Assembly (NCBI RefSeq): GCF_049994905.1
Contig: NZ_CP188258.1
Location: 620,001-684,000 of the forward strand
DNA length: 64,000 nucleotides
Reading direction: 5' to 3'
Source of the DNA: Diaminobutyricibacter sp049994905
Lineage (GTDB): Bacteria > Actinomycetota > Actinomycetes > Actinomycetales > Microbacteriaceae
The position numbers were made by a program, and so were the translations under genes. Below, piece by piece: positions 33,002 to 41,674 of the stretch; within the stretch, counting starts at the first letter, position 1, and each line of letters begins with the position of its first letter. Below the pieces are notes generated by a model that was not told the origin of the DNA, searched no databases, and saw only the letters and a list, made by a program, of their open reading frames with translations.

Positions 33002-33808
33002 TCATGCTTTTCGCCAGTCGTCGCTCGTCAGGTGGGAGCCGGCCTGCGGTCCCATCTGCAGCATCCCTCCGTCGACGGTCCAGGACGCGCCGGTGACGTA
33101 GGACGCAGCCGGGGAGGCCAGAAAGGCGATGACGGCGGCGACTTCGCGGGCGTCGCCCGGGCGACCCAGCGGTATGCCCGGACGGTGCACCAGGCGTGGG
33201 TCTTCGTCCTCGGCGTTGTTCATCGGGGTCGAGATTTCGCCCGGTGCGACGGAGTTGCAGGTGATGCCGTATTCGCCGAGCTCGAGGGCGAGCGTCTTGA
33301 TGAGTCCGCCGAGGCCGTGCTTGGCGGCGTCGTATGCGGCTGAACCGACGCGCGGCTGGTGCTCGTGCACGCTGGTGACGGCGATGATCCGGCCGCCCTG
33401 GCCGGCATCGACCATACGGTGCGCAATCCGCTGGATGCACACGAACGGACCGTCGAGGTCAGCGGCGACCGTTGTGCGCCAGGTGTCCCAGTCCGTGTCG
33501 AAGAAGGCCGGACCGCCATTGACGCCGGCATTGTTGACGAATACGTCGCAGCCGCCCAGGCTGTCGGCCATGCCGTCCACGACGTCCCCGCACGCGGGTG
33601 CGTCGGTCGTGTCCAGCCGCGCGACCACTGCGCGTCTGCCCGCGTCGCGAACGAGGCGAGCGGTCTCCTCCGCGCCCTCCTCATCCGAATGCCAGGTGAT
33701 GCCGATATCGAGGCCGGCCTCGGCCAGGACGACGGCGGTGGCCCGTCCGATGCCGGAGTCGGAACCGGTGACGATTGCAGTGCGTGGAGCGAAGTCTTCT
33801 ACAGCCAT
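33002..33808 (-). CDS. SDR family oxidoreductase
   Basis: NAD(P)-dependent short-chain dehydrogenase, 268 aa from the ATG chosen. Cofactor motif TGSDSGIGRA, NNAG in VNNAGVNGG, catalytic Ser in VTSVHEH and Tyr-x3-Lys in YDAAKHG, plus SVAPGEISTPM. HEHQP after the serine resembles sugar/alcohol dehydrogenases of the YhdF/glucose-dehydrogenase type. Substrate unknown. An in-frame TTG 12 codons earlier is possible but has no better ribosome-binding site. Confidence 0.88.
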   Translation of the reverse strand: MAVEDFAPRTAIVTGSDSGIGRATAVVLAEAGLDIGITWHSDEEGAEETARLVRDAGRRAVVARLDTTDAPACGDVVDGMADSLGGCDVFVNNAGVNGGPAFFDTDWDTWRTTVAADLDGPFVCIQRIAHRMVDAGQGGRIIAVTSVHEHQPRVGSAAYDAAKHGLGGLIKTLALELGEYGITCNSVAPGEISTPMNNAEDEDPRLVHRPGIPLGRPGDAREVAAVIAFLASPAASYVTGASWTVDGGMLQMGPQAGSHLTSDDWRKA

Positions 33809-33850
33809 GTCGCCGAGTGTCCGCTCAAACGAGACCTGCGACAAGGGGGC

Positions 33851-34306
33851 TCAGAGCGCGATGTCCCCTCGCCACGCGCCGCTCCGGTTCGCCGGCAGCT
33901 CGATGAACGTCTTGAAGTTCTGGAGGTCCCTCTTGATCGCCCGGTCGTCGACGCCCAACACGACACCGGCCTTCTCGATGAGGCCTGTGGCGTTCCAGTC
34001 GAGCTGAACAGTCACGCGGGTCGTGGAGTCGGACAGCTTGTGGAACGTGACGACTCCGGCGTGGTCCTCGTCGCCGCCGGTGCTGTTCCACGCCACGCGC
34101 TCATCCGGGTGCTGTTCGGTGATCTCGGCATCGAATTCTCGTTCGACCCCCGCGATATTCACTCTCCAGTGTGTGTGGGTGTCGTCGATCTGGTGGACCG
34201 ATTCGACGAAGTCGAGGAAATGCGGGAACGACTCGAACTGCGTCCACTGGTTGTAGGCGATCGCGACGGGTACGTCGACGTCGATCGTTTCGATTACCTG
34301 GGTCAT
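33851..34306 (-). CDS. SRPBCC (polyketide cyclase-like) protein, paralog of the gas-vesicle one
   Basis: 151 aa single SRPBCC domain: VIETIDVDVPVAIAYNQWTQ, PDERVAWNSTGGDEDHAGVV, and a long C-terminal helix (IKRDLQNFKTFIELP). The AYNQWT, DxRxxWxSTG and VTFH landmarks are shared with residues 112-260 of the gas-vesicle SRPBCC protein, so the two are paralogs. Coenzyme-Q-binding-type folds transport lipids in other organisms; function here unknown. ATG at 34306 behind GAAGGG. Confidence 0.85.
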   Translation of the reverse strand: MTQVIETIDVDVPVAIAYNQWTQFESFPHFLDFVESVHQIDDTHTHWRVNIAGVEREFDAEITEQHPDERVAWNSTGGDEDHAGVVTFHKLSDSTTRVTVQLDWNATGLIEKAGVVLGVDDRAIKRDLQNFKTFIELPANRSGAWRGDIAL

Positions 34307-34442
34307 TGTCTTCATCCCTTCGGTTGTCGGTTGCCGCGCCGTGAGGACGGCTTTCTGAGGGGACCATACGCCGCGCTCACTGGTTCGGCTAGGGATTGCG
34401 CTCAGGGCCCGTTCTCTGTATGCGTTCCCCCTGGCGCATCCC

Positions 34443-35333
34443 TCAGGAAGTGCGCCGGGGCTCCACGTCGAACACGGCAGCACCCGGCACCTGCGCGTTC
34501 GCAGCCCCGACCTCCGCGGCGACCGCGAGCGCTTCGCCCAGGCTCCCGCCGCGGTCGAGCACGCCGACCAGTCCGGCAAGAAAACAGTCACCGCTGCCCA
34601 CGGGGAACAGCCCGGGCCGGTCGACCACCGCCGCGACGACTCGCTCGCCCGACGCCGTGACGGCGAACGACCCGGCTTCGCCGTCGGTCACCACGGCCGT
34701 CTGCGCACCCCGTGCGACCAGGGCCAGCGCGGCCCGCTCGCGGTCGGCTTCGCCGGTCAGGTCGGATGCTTCGCCCCGGTTCACCTTGACCAACCGCGGA
34801 TGCGCCGTGTCGATGATCGCGCCGAGCGCAGGCCCGTGCACGTCGACGGCAAGGAGGACACCTCGGTCGACGTCAGCCGCGAGCACGCGGGCGAGGGCAT
34901 CCGCATCGACGTCGGCCGGCACCGCGCCGGAGAGCGTCAGCCACTCGCCGGGCCGCACGGATCGCGTGCGTCGCGCGATCTCGTCGAGCGGCACGTCGAA
35001 TGCCACCACCGGTTCGTAGAATTCGGTCAGGCTTCGCGCCGAGGTGTCCGCGGCACTCACGCAGAGCCGCGTCTCGATCTCCGTCGGGATGCGATCCACC
35101 TCGACGGCGCTCACCCTGAGCAGATCGGCAACCAGCTCGCCGATTCGCCCCCCGAGTGGTGCGATCGCCCGCACGGGCAGACCCAGCCGGGCCAGCGCCC
35201 GAGCGACGTTCAGCGATTTGCCCCCAGCCGAGCGGATCACCACCGGCGGACGATGGATGGCGCCCAGCCGCACCTGGTCGAGCACGTACACGATGTCCAG
35301 TGCAGGCGTCAGCCCGAGCGTGTGGATCGTCAC
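34443..35333 (-). CDS. PfkB-family hexose-phosphate kinase (1-phosphofructokinase/tagatose-6-P kinase type)
   Basis: 296 aa ribokinase-fold kinase. N-terminal TLGLTPALDIVYVLDQVRLG and the GGKSLNVARALARLG motif are of the FruK/LacC type, and the anion-hole/base motif PVGSGDCFLAGLVGVL closes it. FruK/LacC enzymes phosphorylate fructose-1-P, fructose-6-P or tagatose-6-P at the free end. It is the last gene of the minus-strand sugar operon (GTGA overlap with the upstream kinase). With an aldolase nearby, making a ketose bisphosphate is the likely job. Confidence 0.85.
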   Translation of the reverse strand: MTIHTLGLTPALDIVYVLDQVRLGAIHRPPVVIRSAGGKSLNVARALARLGLPVRAIAPLGGRIGELVADLLRVSAVEVDRIPTEIETRLCVSAADTSARSLTEFYEPVVAFDVPLDEIARRTRSVRPGEWLTLSGAVPADVDADALARVLAADVDRGVLLAVDVHGPALGAIIDTAHPRLVKVNRGEASDLTGEADRERAALALVARGAQTAVVTDGEAGSFAVTASGERVVAAVVDRPGLFPVGSGDCFLAGLVGVLDRGGSLGEALAVAAEVGAANAQVPGAAVFDVEPRRTS

Positions 35334-36274
35334 GTGAGTGCGCCGACGAGTTCTTTGCGTGTGGCCTGAGCTCCTGTGCCGCCCTGCCCGCGCACGGAGA
35401 GTGAGCCCGCGACTGCCGCCCAGCGCAGGCGCTCGCTTTCATCGCCGGCACCTCCAAGAAACGCGGCGAGGTAACCGGCATCGAAACTGTCGCCCGCACC
35501 GGTCGTGTCGACCACATCCAGTACGAGTCCCGGCGCAGAAGCGACACGGGCGCCGTCTTCGAAGGCAACACCGCCATCCGCACCGGCTTTGACGACCACG
35601 CGGCAGCCGAGAGCCGACAGGGCAGCTCCCGCCTCATCCAGATCCGTCACACTGCGGCCGCCGAGGGCTGACGCGATGGCCAGCGCTTCTTCGCGGTTGG
35701 GCAGGAAGAGGTCCACCCGTCGCAGCACCTCGTCCAGACCGGTCCACTGCTCGGCCGGGTCCCAGTTCGTGTCGAGGCTGGTCGTCGTGCCGCGAGCGGC
35801 CAGCGCATCCAGCACCTCCGGGAGCGCGGCCGCAAGGGAAGGCTGCAGGAAGTACGAGGCGAAGTGGACGTGCAGAGGCCGCAGCTGTCTGAATGCCTCG
35901 AGCACGGCATCCGCGGAGAGCGCAGGTATCGTTCCTGGCAGCGTCAGGATGGCGCGGTCGTGCGGCTCCGACAGTACGACGGACAGGCCGGTGGGCCGCT
36001 CGGGGTCGACTGTGATCGCCGAGATGTCGACACCGACCGCGCGGAGCCGCTTGAGCACGATGCCGCCGAACTCGTCCTGCCCGACGACGGCCGCAAGAGC
36101 CGTGCGCACGCCGAGCTGCGCGAGCCCGCACGCCACGATCCCCGCGCTTCCACCGAGCACGAGGTCGGCTGTGTCGAGCAGCTGCTCCGCCTGACCGAAA
36201 CGCGGGACGGTGTCGCCCGTCAGCATCAGGTCGGGATTGGCGTCGCCGACGACGAGAACGTCGATGACGCTCAT
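35330..36274 (-). CDS. PfkB-family sugar kinase (ribokinase-like)
   Basis: 314 aa. VLVVGDANPDLMLTGDTVPR at the N-terminus, LGGSAGIVACGLAQLG near residue 40 and the C-terminal DTTGAGDSFDAGYLAAFLGG with catalytic Asp. This is the ribokinase/KdgK branch, distinct from the neighbouring FruK-like kinase. It could phosphorylate the imported free sugar. ATGA overlap with the upstream permease; the frame further upstream is antisense noise. Confidence 0.88.
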   Translation of the reverse strand: MSVIDVLVVGDANPDLMLTGDTVPRFGQAEQLLDTADLVLGGSAGIVACGLAQLGVRTALAAVVGQDEFGGIVLKRLRAVGVDISAITVDPERPTGLSVVLSEPHDRAILTLPGTIPALSADAVLEAFRQLRPLHVHFASYFLQPSLAAALPEVLDALAARGTTTSLDTNWDPAEQWTGLDEVLRRVDLFLPNREEALAIASALGGRSVTDLDEAGAALSALGCRVVVKAGADGGVAFEDGARVASAPGLVLDVVDTTGAGDSFDAGYLAAFLGGAGDESERLRWAAVAGSLSVRGQGGTGAQATRKELVGALT

Positions 36275-37161
36275 CCCTTCAGGCCCGAGAAGGTCATCGT
36301 CGCGATGAACTGCCGCTGTGCGAAGAGGAAGAACAGGATGAGCGGCATCGTCGCGATGACGTTGCCGGCCATGATGAGACTCCAGTCTGTCTGGTGCATG
36401 CCCTGGAAGTTCGCGATGCCCAGCTGGAGCGTGAAGGCGTTCTGGTTGTTGATCGCGATGAGCGGCCAGACCAGGTCGTTCCACGCGCCGAGCAGGGTGA
36501 AGATCGCGAGCGTGGCGATCGCCGGGCGTGCCAGGGGCAGCACGATGCGGAAGAAGATCTGCCACCGGTTGCAGCCGTCGATCGCGCCGGCCTCTTCGAG
36601 TTCGGCAGGCAGCGACATGAAGAACTGCCGCATCAGGAAGATTCCGAACGCGGTCGCGAGCCACGGTACGATCGCCGCGCCCAGCCCGTTGAGCAGTCCG
36701 AGCTTCGCGAACAGGATGTAGGTCGGGATCATCAGCAGCTGCGTCGGGATCATGATCGTCGCGAGGATCATGAGGAAGCCGAAGTTGCGGCCGGCGAACT
36801 TCAGACGGGCGAATCCGTAACCGGCCAGCGAGCAGAGCACGATGTTCGAGACGATCGCCGTCGCCGAGACGATCACGGTATTGCCCAGCCACAGCAGGAT
36901 GTCGGTCTGGCTGAAGAGCCTGACGTAGCCGTCGAGGGTCAGGTGCGACGGGATGAATGGGGGCGGGAATGCGATCAGGTCCTTCGCCGGCGAGAACGAG
37001 GCAAGGATCATCTGCGCGAACGGGACCACGAACAGGATCGCGATCGGCAGCAGCACGAAGTGCCATCCGCTCATCCGTCGCTTGCGCCGGCCGCCGCCTG
37101 CTCCGACCTCGCGCGCCACGGTCAGGGAGGCGCTCGAGACCTCGTCGAGTACTGTCGCCAT
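36271..37161 (-). CDS. Carbohydrate ABC transporter permease (MalG type)
   Basis: 296 aa, six membrane helices with a cytoplasmic N-terminus. The EAA loop that docks the ATPase is ELEEAGAIDGCNRWQIFFRI, typical of CUT1 sugar importers. FVVPFAQMILASF starts the first periplasmic region. It pairs with the next permease; ATG/TGA overlaps on both sides (TGATG and ATGA). No ATPase gene is in the window, so a shared MsiK-like ATPase elsewhere is expected, as is usual in actinobacteria. Confidence 0.92.
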   Translation of the reverse strand: MATVLDEVSSASLTVAREVGAGGGRRKRRMSGWHFVLLPIAILFVVPFAQMILASFSPAKDLIAFPPPFIPSHLTLDGYVRLFSQTDILLWLGNTVIVSATAIVSNIVLCSLAGYGFARLKFAGRNFGFLMILATIMIPTQLLMIPTYILFAKLGLLNGLGAAIVPWLATAFGIFLMRQFFMSLPAELEEAGAIDGCNRWQIFFRIVLPLARPAIATLAIFTLLGAWNDLVWPLIAINNQNAFTLQLGIANFQGMHQTDWSLIMAGNVIATMPLILFFLFAQRQFIATMTFSGLKG

Positions 37162-38111
37162 CAGAAAGCCTCCGAACCCCGGCGTCGCGAATACAGCACG
37201 ACGCCGATCGTGATGAGCAGCGTGAACGCGAAGAGCACGTACGCCGCGGCCGAGCCGTAGCCGAACTGCAACGCGTGGAACGCCTTGTCGTACAGGAAGT
37301 AGACGATCGTCTTGGTGGCGTCCAGCGGGCCTCCGCGCGTCGTGGTGTACACGAGGTCGAAGAGCTGGATGGCTTCGATGGTCTGCCAGATCACCACGAA
37401 GACCGTGACCGGCGCGAGCTGCGGCCACACGATCCGCCAGAACGTCTGCCAGCGGTTTGCGCCATCGATGCGCGCGGCCTCGATCAGGTCGGACGGCACG
37501 TCCTGCAGTGCCGCCAGGTAGATCACCGTCGTGAATGCGGCGGAGCCCCACAGCGACATGATCGCGATGACGAGCATCGCCTGGTGCGGGTCGTCGAGCC
37601 AGCCCTGCTGCGGAAGGCCCAGCACGCGAAGCACGTTGTTGACGAGTCCGAACTGCGGGCTGAACAGGTAGGTCGACAGGATGCCCGTGGACGCCGCCGA
37701 GGCGACGAACGGCACGAAGATCGCCGTTCGGTAGAAACCCATCCAGCGGATGCGCCGGTTCAGCGCGACCGCGAGGAAGAGCCCAAGGAGGACAGACGAC
37801 GGGACGAACAGCAGTGTGAAGCCGGCCGTGTTCGTGACGGCGTTCCAGAAGTCTGCATCCCCGACCAGGGTCGCATAGTTCTGGCCGCCGACCCAGGTCG
37901 GCGCCGTGAACCCGTCCCAGCTCTGGAACGAGAGAACGAAAGCCCAGAGCGCAGGGAAGATAGAGAGCCCCAGGATGATGACCGTGGCGGGAGCCACGAA
38001 CCCCCACCCCGTGAGCGCGGACATCAGTCCCCGCCGGCGCTTGACGCTGCGTGAGCGCGTCGCGTCCGGCGTCATCCCTCGCCCGACGGTGCGGGAGGTC
38101 GTGTCGGCCAT
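37161..38111 (-). CDS. Carbohydrate ABC transporter permease (MalF type)
   Basis: 316 aa, six helices. EAA loop DLIEAARIDGANRWQTFWRI, and the Ser/Arg-rich N-terminus precedes GWGFVAPATVIILGLSIFPA. Partner of the MalG-type permease with which it overlaps by one base. It lies 19 bp downstream of the binding-protein gene. Confidence 0.92.
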   Translation of the reverse strand: MADTTSRTVGRGMTPDATRSRSVKRRRGLMSALTGWGFVAPATVIILGLSIFPALWAFVLSFQSWDGFTAPTWVGGQNYATLVGDADFWNAVTNTAGFTLLFVPSSVLLGLFLAVALNRRIRWMGFYRTAIFVPFVASAASTGILSTYLFSPQFGLVNNVLRVLGLPQQGWLDDPHQAMLVIAIMSLWGSAAFTTVIYLAALQDVPSDLIEAARIDGANRWQTFWRIVWPQLAPVTVFVVIWQTIEAIQLFDLVYTTTRGGPLDATKTIVYFLYDKAFHALQFGYGSAAAYVLFAFTLLITIGVVLYSRRRGSEAF

Positions 38112-38130
38112 GGTGGTCCTCGCCTCCGTC

Positions 38131-39447
38131 CTACTTGCTCATGGCGGCGTCAGCCGTCTGTGCTGCCTTGTCGAGAGCGGACTTCGGTTCGCCCTGGCCC
38201 TGCAGCACGAACGAGATCGCCTTGCCGATCGCCACGGAGAGATCCGCGTAGCCTTTGCTCGTCGGTCGGGTCTGCTTCACGTTCTTGGAGTTGGCGACGA
38301 ACACGTCGTAGCCGGGATAGTCAGCCGACTCTTTCGCGACGGCGGCGGAGGTGGCCTCGGAGGAGCGCAGCGGCAGGTTGCCGATCGCGACGTTGAAGCG
38401 TGCGTCCTGAGCATCCGACGTCAGCCATTCTGCGAACTGGGCGGCCCAGTACGCACGGTTCGCGTCGTGGTGGTCGAACAGCGCCCAGATGTCAGGGCCC
38501 GAAACCGTCTGGTGGTCGCCGCTCGTGCCGGGCAGCTGCACGACACCGTACTTCGTGCCACCGGTCTTGAGGTCGCTGAGCTCCCACGGGCCGGAGGTGA
38601 TCATGCCGATGCGGTTGCTGACGAAGAGCTGGCCGAACTTCTCGTCGGTCTGGTCGAGGTAGACGCTCTTGTCGTCGACCGCCATCGAGCGCAGGAAGGT
38701 GAGCGCGTCGTCGCCGGCAGGCGAAGCGAATTCCGACTTGGTGCCGGCGCCGTTCATGATGGACCCGCCGTTCTGCCAGAGGTGCGGCCAGAACTGCCAG
38801 GTCGTCTCTTCACTGCCGGAGACCGAGTAACCGTACCCGTAGACGTGGTTGGCCGTGTCGGTCAGCTTCTTCGCTGCGTTGCGGAAGTCGTCCCAGGTCC
38901 AGTCGGCGGTGGGATAGGCGAGGCCGGCCTTGTCGAAGAGCGTCTTGTTGTAGAGCAGGCCGATGTTGTCGACGACGGCGGGGAAGCCGATGACCTTCTT
39001 ACCTGTCGGCTGGGCGGTGCCACGAGCGGCGGCCGTGAACTCGTCCCATTTGACCTCTGGCTTCTTCACCTCGGCCGAGATGTCGAGCGTGCGCCCGGAG
39101 GCTTCGAGCTGCCCGGCCCACGAGCCGAATGCGTACGACATGTCGGGGTACTGGTCGCCTGCGAAGCCGGCTGAGAGTTTTTGCAGCAACTGGTCGGTGG
39201 ACGACGCACCGGGCGAGATGTTCACGGTGACGTTGGGGTGCGCCTTCTCGAACTCCTTCGCGAGAGCCTCGATGGTCTTCTCCGCCTGGTCGGACTGGCC
39301 CGACCACACTTCGATCTGCGTATTTGCCTTGGTGTCGAGCGTGGTCGCGCCCTGCGATCCGCTGCACCCGGCTAGTGTGGCGAGCACGGCCGTGGCGGCC
39401 AGCACGCCGGATGCGCGAAGCACGCGCTTGCGGAGTGGAGTCAACAT
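38131..39447 (-). CDS. Sugar ABC transporter substrate-binding lipoprotein
   Basis: 438 aa extracellular binding protein of CUT1 importers. Signal with lipobox VLATLAGCSGS; mature part begins TQIEVWSGQSDQAEKTIEAL, typical of family 1 extracellular solute-binding proteins, with EFEKAHPNVTVNI. The ligand is an oligosaccharide or sugar, not identifiable here. ATG at 39447 follows AGAGGACC. First gene of the transporter block, 89 bp after the SIS gene stop. Confidence 0.9.
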   Translation of the reverse strand: MLTPLRKRVLRASGVLAATAVLATLAGCSGSQGATTLDTKANTQIEVWSGQSDQAEKTIEALAKEFEKAHPNVTVNISPGASSTDQLLQKLSAGFAGDQYPDMSYAFGSWAGQLEASGRTLDISAEVKKPEVKWDEFTAAARGTAQPTGKKVIGFPAVVDNIGLLYNKTLFDKAGLAYPTADWTWDDFRNAAKKLTDTANHVYGYGYSVSGSEETTWQFWPHLWQNGGSIMNGAGTKSEFASPAGDDALTFLRSMAVDDKSVYLDQTDEKFGQLFVSNRIGMITSGPWELSDLKTGGTKYGVVQLPGTSGDHQTVSGPDIWALFDHHDANRAYWAAQFAEWLTSDAQDARFNVAIGNLPLRSSEATSAAVAKESADYPGYDVFVANSKNVKQTRPTSKGYADLSVAIGKAISFVLQGQGEPKSALDKAAQTADAAMSK

Positions 39448-39536
39448 CTTTGGTCCTCTTCTCGGGTTCTGCTGTAGTGGTGCTACTGGTATTGGGTCTG
39501 CTGGTATATCGGATTCTGCCTTGTCGATGCTGGTGG

Positions 39537-40418
39537 TCAGCTGAGCACGATGGAACGGGTCAGGTGCCGTGGGGCGTCGGGGTTCAGCCCGCTGCGCTCC
39601 GCGATGGCGACGGCGAGGCGCTGCGCCTGGGCGAGCTCGACCAGGGGATCGGCGGTGCCGACGCGCACGGTCGCGCCGGTGCGCTCGATGTCGGCGACGA
39701 GGGTCGGTTCGGCGCGGCCGATGATCCAGACGAGCGAACGGCTGTCGGCGACGGCGAGCGGTCCGTGCCGGTAGTCGAGCATCGGGTACGACTCGGCCCA
39801 CGCCTGCGCGGCCTCGCGGATCTTGAGTGCCGCCTCCTGCGCCAGCCCGTACGTCCATCCGCTGCCGAGGTACACGAAATGCGTGAGGCCTTCGATGTCG
39901 ACGTCGAGCGGACGAGAGAGGGTCACCTCGGCCTGGGCGGGGAGCGTGTGCACGTTCTCGCCGAGAGCCGCGCGGGCGAGCAGGAGGAAGGTGGTCGGGA
40001 AGCGCGTCTGCACCACCGACTCCTCGTCGGCGAAGTCGAGCAGCAGCACGTCGTCGACACGCTCGGCGACGGGAGAGTCACCGACACCGGTCACCGCGAT
40101 CGTGCGCACCCCGGCCGGAAGCGCGTCAAGCGCCTCGACGACCTCGGTGGTCGTGCCTGAGCGGCTGAGCACCAGGACCGCGTCGTAGTCGCGCCACGTC
40201 CACGGCTCGGACGCGTATGCGGCGTCGGTCACCCCGAAGCCGGCCTGCTCGCGCAGCGCAGCGAACGACTCGGCAACGAAGGCGGAGGTGCCGCAGCCGA
40301 GCACGAGCATGCGCGAGCCGGGCAGCGTGAGCAGTTCGGTCGCTCGTTCTGCGTGCTTGTCGAGCGCTTCGCGCCAGATGGCCGGCTGGCTGGCGATTTC
40401 GCGGGAAGTCAGTGTCAC
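39537..40418 (-). CDS. SIS-domain sugar isomerase/deaminase (AgaS/GlmS-isomerase-like)
   Basis: 293 aa, two SIS domains. VLGCGTSAFVAESFAALREQ and LSRSGTTTEVVEAL form the first phosphosugar site; FVYLGSGWTYGLAQEAALKI with PMLDYRHGPLAV the second. This pattern is of GlmS-C/AgaS-type amino-sugar-6-phosphate isomerases or deaminases. It heads the operon SIS, binding protein, two permeases, two kinases. GTG at 40418 with CAGGAGT upstream; an upstream extension in frame lacks similarity. Confidence 0.85.
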   Translation of the reverse strand: MTLTSREIASQPAIWREALDKHAERATELLTLPGSRMLVLGCGTSAFVAESFAALREQAGFGVTDAAYASEPWTWRDYDAVLVLSRSGTTTEVVEALDALPAGVRTIAVTGVGDSPVAERVDDVLLLDFADEESVVQTRFPTTFLLLARAALGENVHTLPAQAEVTLSRPLDVDIEGLTHFVYLGSGWTYGLAQEAALKIREAAQAWAESYPMLDYRHGPLAVADSRSLVWIIGRAEPTLVADIERTGATVRVGTADPLVELAQAQRLAVAIAERSGLNPDAPRHLTRSIVLS

Positions 40419-40485
40419 AAGGTACTCCTGTGGGTCGTGGGCGATGCGGCGCACTCCGTTGCGCGTTGGACTTATCATTAGCGCG

Positions 40486-40536
40486 GAGTGAGCGTTTGAC
40501 AACAAGACTGTGCATATCGCTCACTCTTTCTGATCG
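40486..40536. promoter_or_regulatory. Divergent promoter with DeoR-type operator motif
   Basis: The minus strand of 40515-40536 reads CGATCAGAAAGAGTGAGCGA, closely similar to the two direct copies of CAGAATGAGYGA at 43883-43926 in front of the DeoR gene. A GTGAGCG (40488) and CGCTCAC (40518) also form a spaced inverted repeat. It lies between the SIS operon and the amidohydrolase gene. Confidence 0.6.
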
Positions 40537-40558
40537 TTTGTTACAGAGAGGTTTCCGA

Positions 40559-41626
40559 ATGACGCGCGACGACCAGTTCGATCTCGCCGACCTGCGCCTG
40601 GTTGACTGGGCTCCCCGCAGTCAGCTGCGCGCCCGCGTGACCGACGTTTCCCGGCCCGCCGTCCCTGTGGTCGATGTCCACAACCACCTCGGCCGCTGGC
40701 AGTCCGGTGGCGTGTGGATGGTCGACGACGTGCGCGCGCTCGTCGCGTCGATGGACGACTGCGGTGTCGAGACGATCGTCAACCTCGACGGCCGGTGGGG
40801 CGACGAGGTGACCGCGAACGTCGAGCGTTACGATCGCGCGCATCCGGATCGCTTCGTGACCTTCTGCCACGTGGACTGGTCGCGGCTCGCGGAGCCCGGC
40901 GGCGTCGCGCAGCTGACGGCCTCGCTCGACGACAGCGTCGCGCGGGGCGCCCGCGGCGTCAAGGTCTGGAAAGATCTCGGTCTCTGGGTGCGCGACGCCG
41001 ACGGCAGGACGATCCTCCCCGACGACCCCCGTGTGATCGAGGTACTGGCGCACGCCGGCTCCCTCGGCCTGCCGGTGCTCATCCACACCGCGGACCCGAT
41101 CGCGTTCTTCGAACCGCTCGACCGCCACAACGAGCGCCTGGACGAGCTGGCGGGGATGCCGGACTGGTGGTTCGGCGACCGCGACCGCTACCCGTCGTTC
41201 GACCGGTTGCTGGATGCACACGCCGCGTTGGTGCTCGCCTGCCCCGATACGAGGTTCATCGGTGCACACGCGGGATGCGCGGCCGAGGACCTCGATCGCG
41301 TCGAGCGGCTCCTCACCGCGGCACCGAACTACACGATCGACACGGCCGGGCGCATGGCCGAGCTCGGCCGTCAGCCACGCCGGTTCGCGCGCCTCGTGGA
41401 TGCGCATCCTGAGCGGGTGCTCTTCGGCACCGACTGCTATCCGCCAACGACCGAGCAGTATCGACTGCACTACCGCTTCTTCGAGACAGACGACGAAGGG
41501 TTCGCGTACGACCCGGACGACGAGATCCCCGGTCAGGGCCGCTGGGATGTGTCGGCGCTGGCGCTCGACCCGAAGCTGCTCGAGGCGGTCTACCGGGGCA
41601 ACGCGCGGCGCGTGCTCGGGCTCTGA
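40559..41626 (+). CDS. Amidohydrolase-related (TIM-barrel) hydrolase
   Basis: 355 aa, amidohydrolase_2 family. Metal motif VVDVHNHLGRW, VLIHTADPIAFFEP with the strand-5 His, GAHAGC and the C-terminal Asp in LFGTDCYPPT; YTIDTAGRMAELG precedes it. Family members act as lactonases, decarboxylases or deacetylases. Divergent from the SIS operon with shared operator motif, so it should act on the same sugar, perhaps as a lactonase or deacetylase. ATG with GAGAGG upstream. Confidence 0.85.
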   Translation: MTRDDQFDLADLRLVDWAPRSQLRARVTDVSRPAVPVVDVHNHLGRWQSGGVWMVDDVRALVASMDDCGVETIVNLDGRWGDEVTANVERYDRAHPDRFVTFCHVDWSRLAEPGGVAQLTASLDDSVARGARGVKVWKDLGLWVRDADGRTILPDDPRVIEVLAHAGSLGLPVLIHTADPIAFFEPLDRHNERLDELAGMPDWWFGDRDRYPSFDRLLDAHAALVLACPDTRFIGAHAGCAAEDLDRVERLLTAAPNYTIDTAGRMAELGRQPRRFARLVDAHPERVLFGTDCYPPTTEQYRLHYRFFETDDEGFAYDPDDEIPGQGRWDVSALALDPKLLEAVYRGNARRVLGL

Positions 41627-41627
41627 G

Positions 41628-41667
41628 CCTCAGCCCAGTCGTCGAGGTGCCGACGACTGGGCTGAGG
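41628..41667. terminator. Perfect 17-bp inverted repeat between convergent genes
   Basis: CCTCAGCCCAGTCGTCG, loop AGGTGC, then the exact reverse complement. It starts two bases after the amidohydrolase stop and ends seven bases before the aldolase stop. It lacks a T-run, as is usual in high-GC actinobacteria. Probably a bidirectional terminator. Confidence 0.9.
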
Positions 41668-41674
41668 ACGAGCT

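Noticed and set aside
33359..34660. 433-codon plus-strand frame across the SDR and SRPBCC genes
   Set aside because: Antisense shadow; the minus-strand products have clear family motifs and ribosome-binding sites.
36275..37066. Long N-terminal extension of the ribokinase-like gene
   Set aside because: Antisense-like Arg/Asp-rich sequence in another frame of the permease gene; the kinase fold starts at MSVIDVLVVGDANPD (36274).
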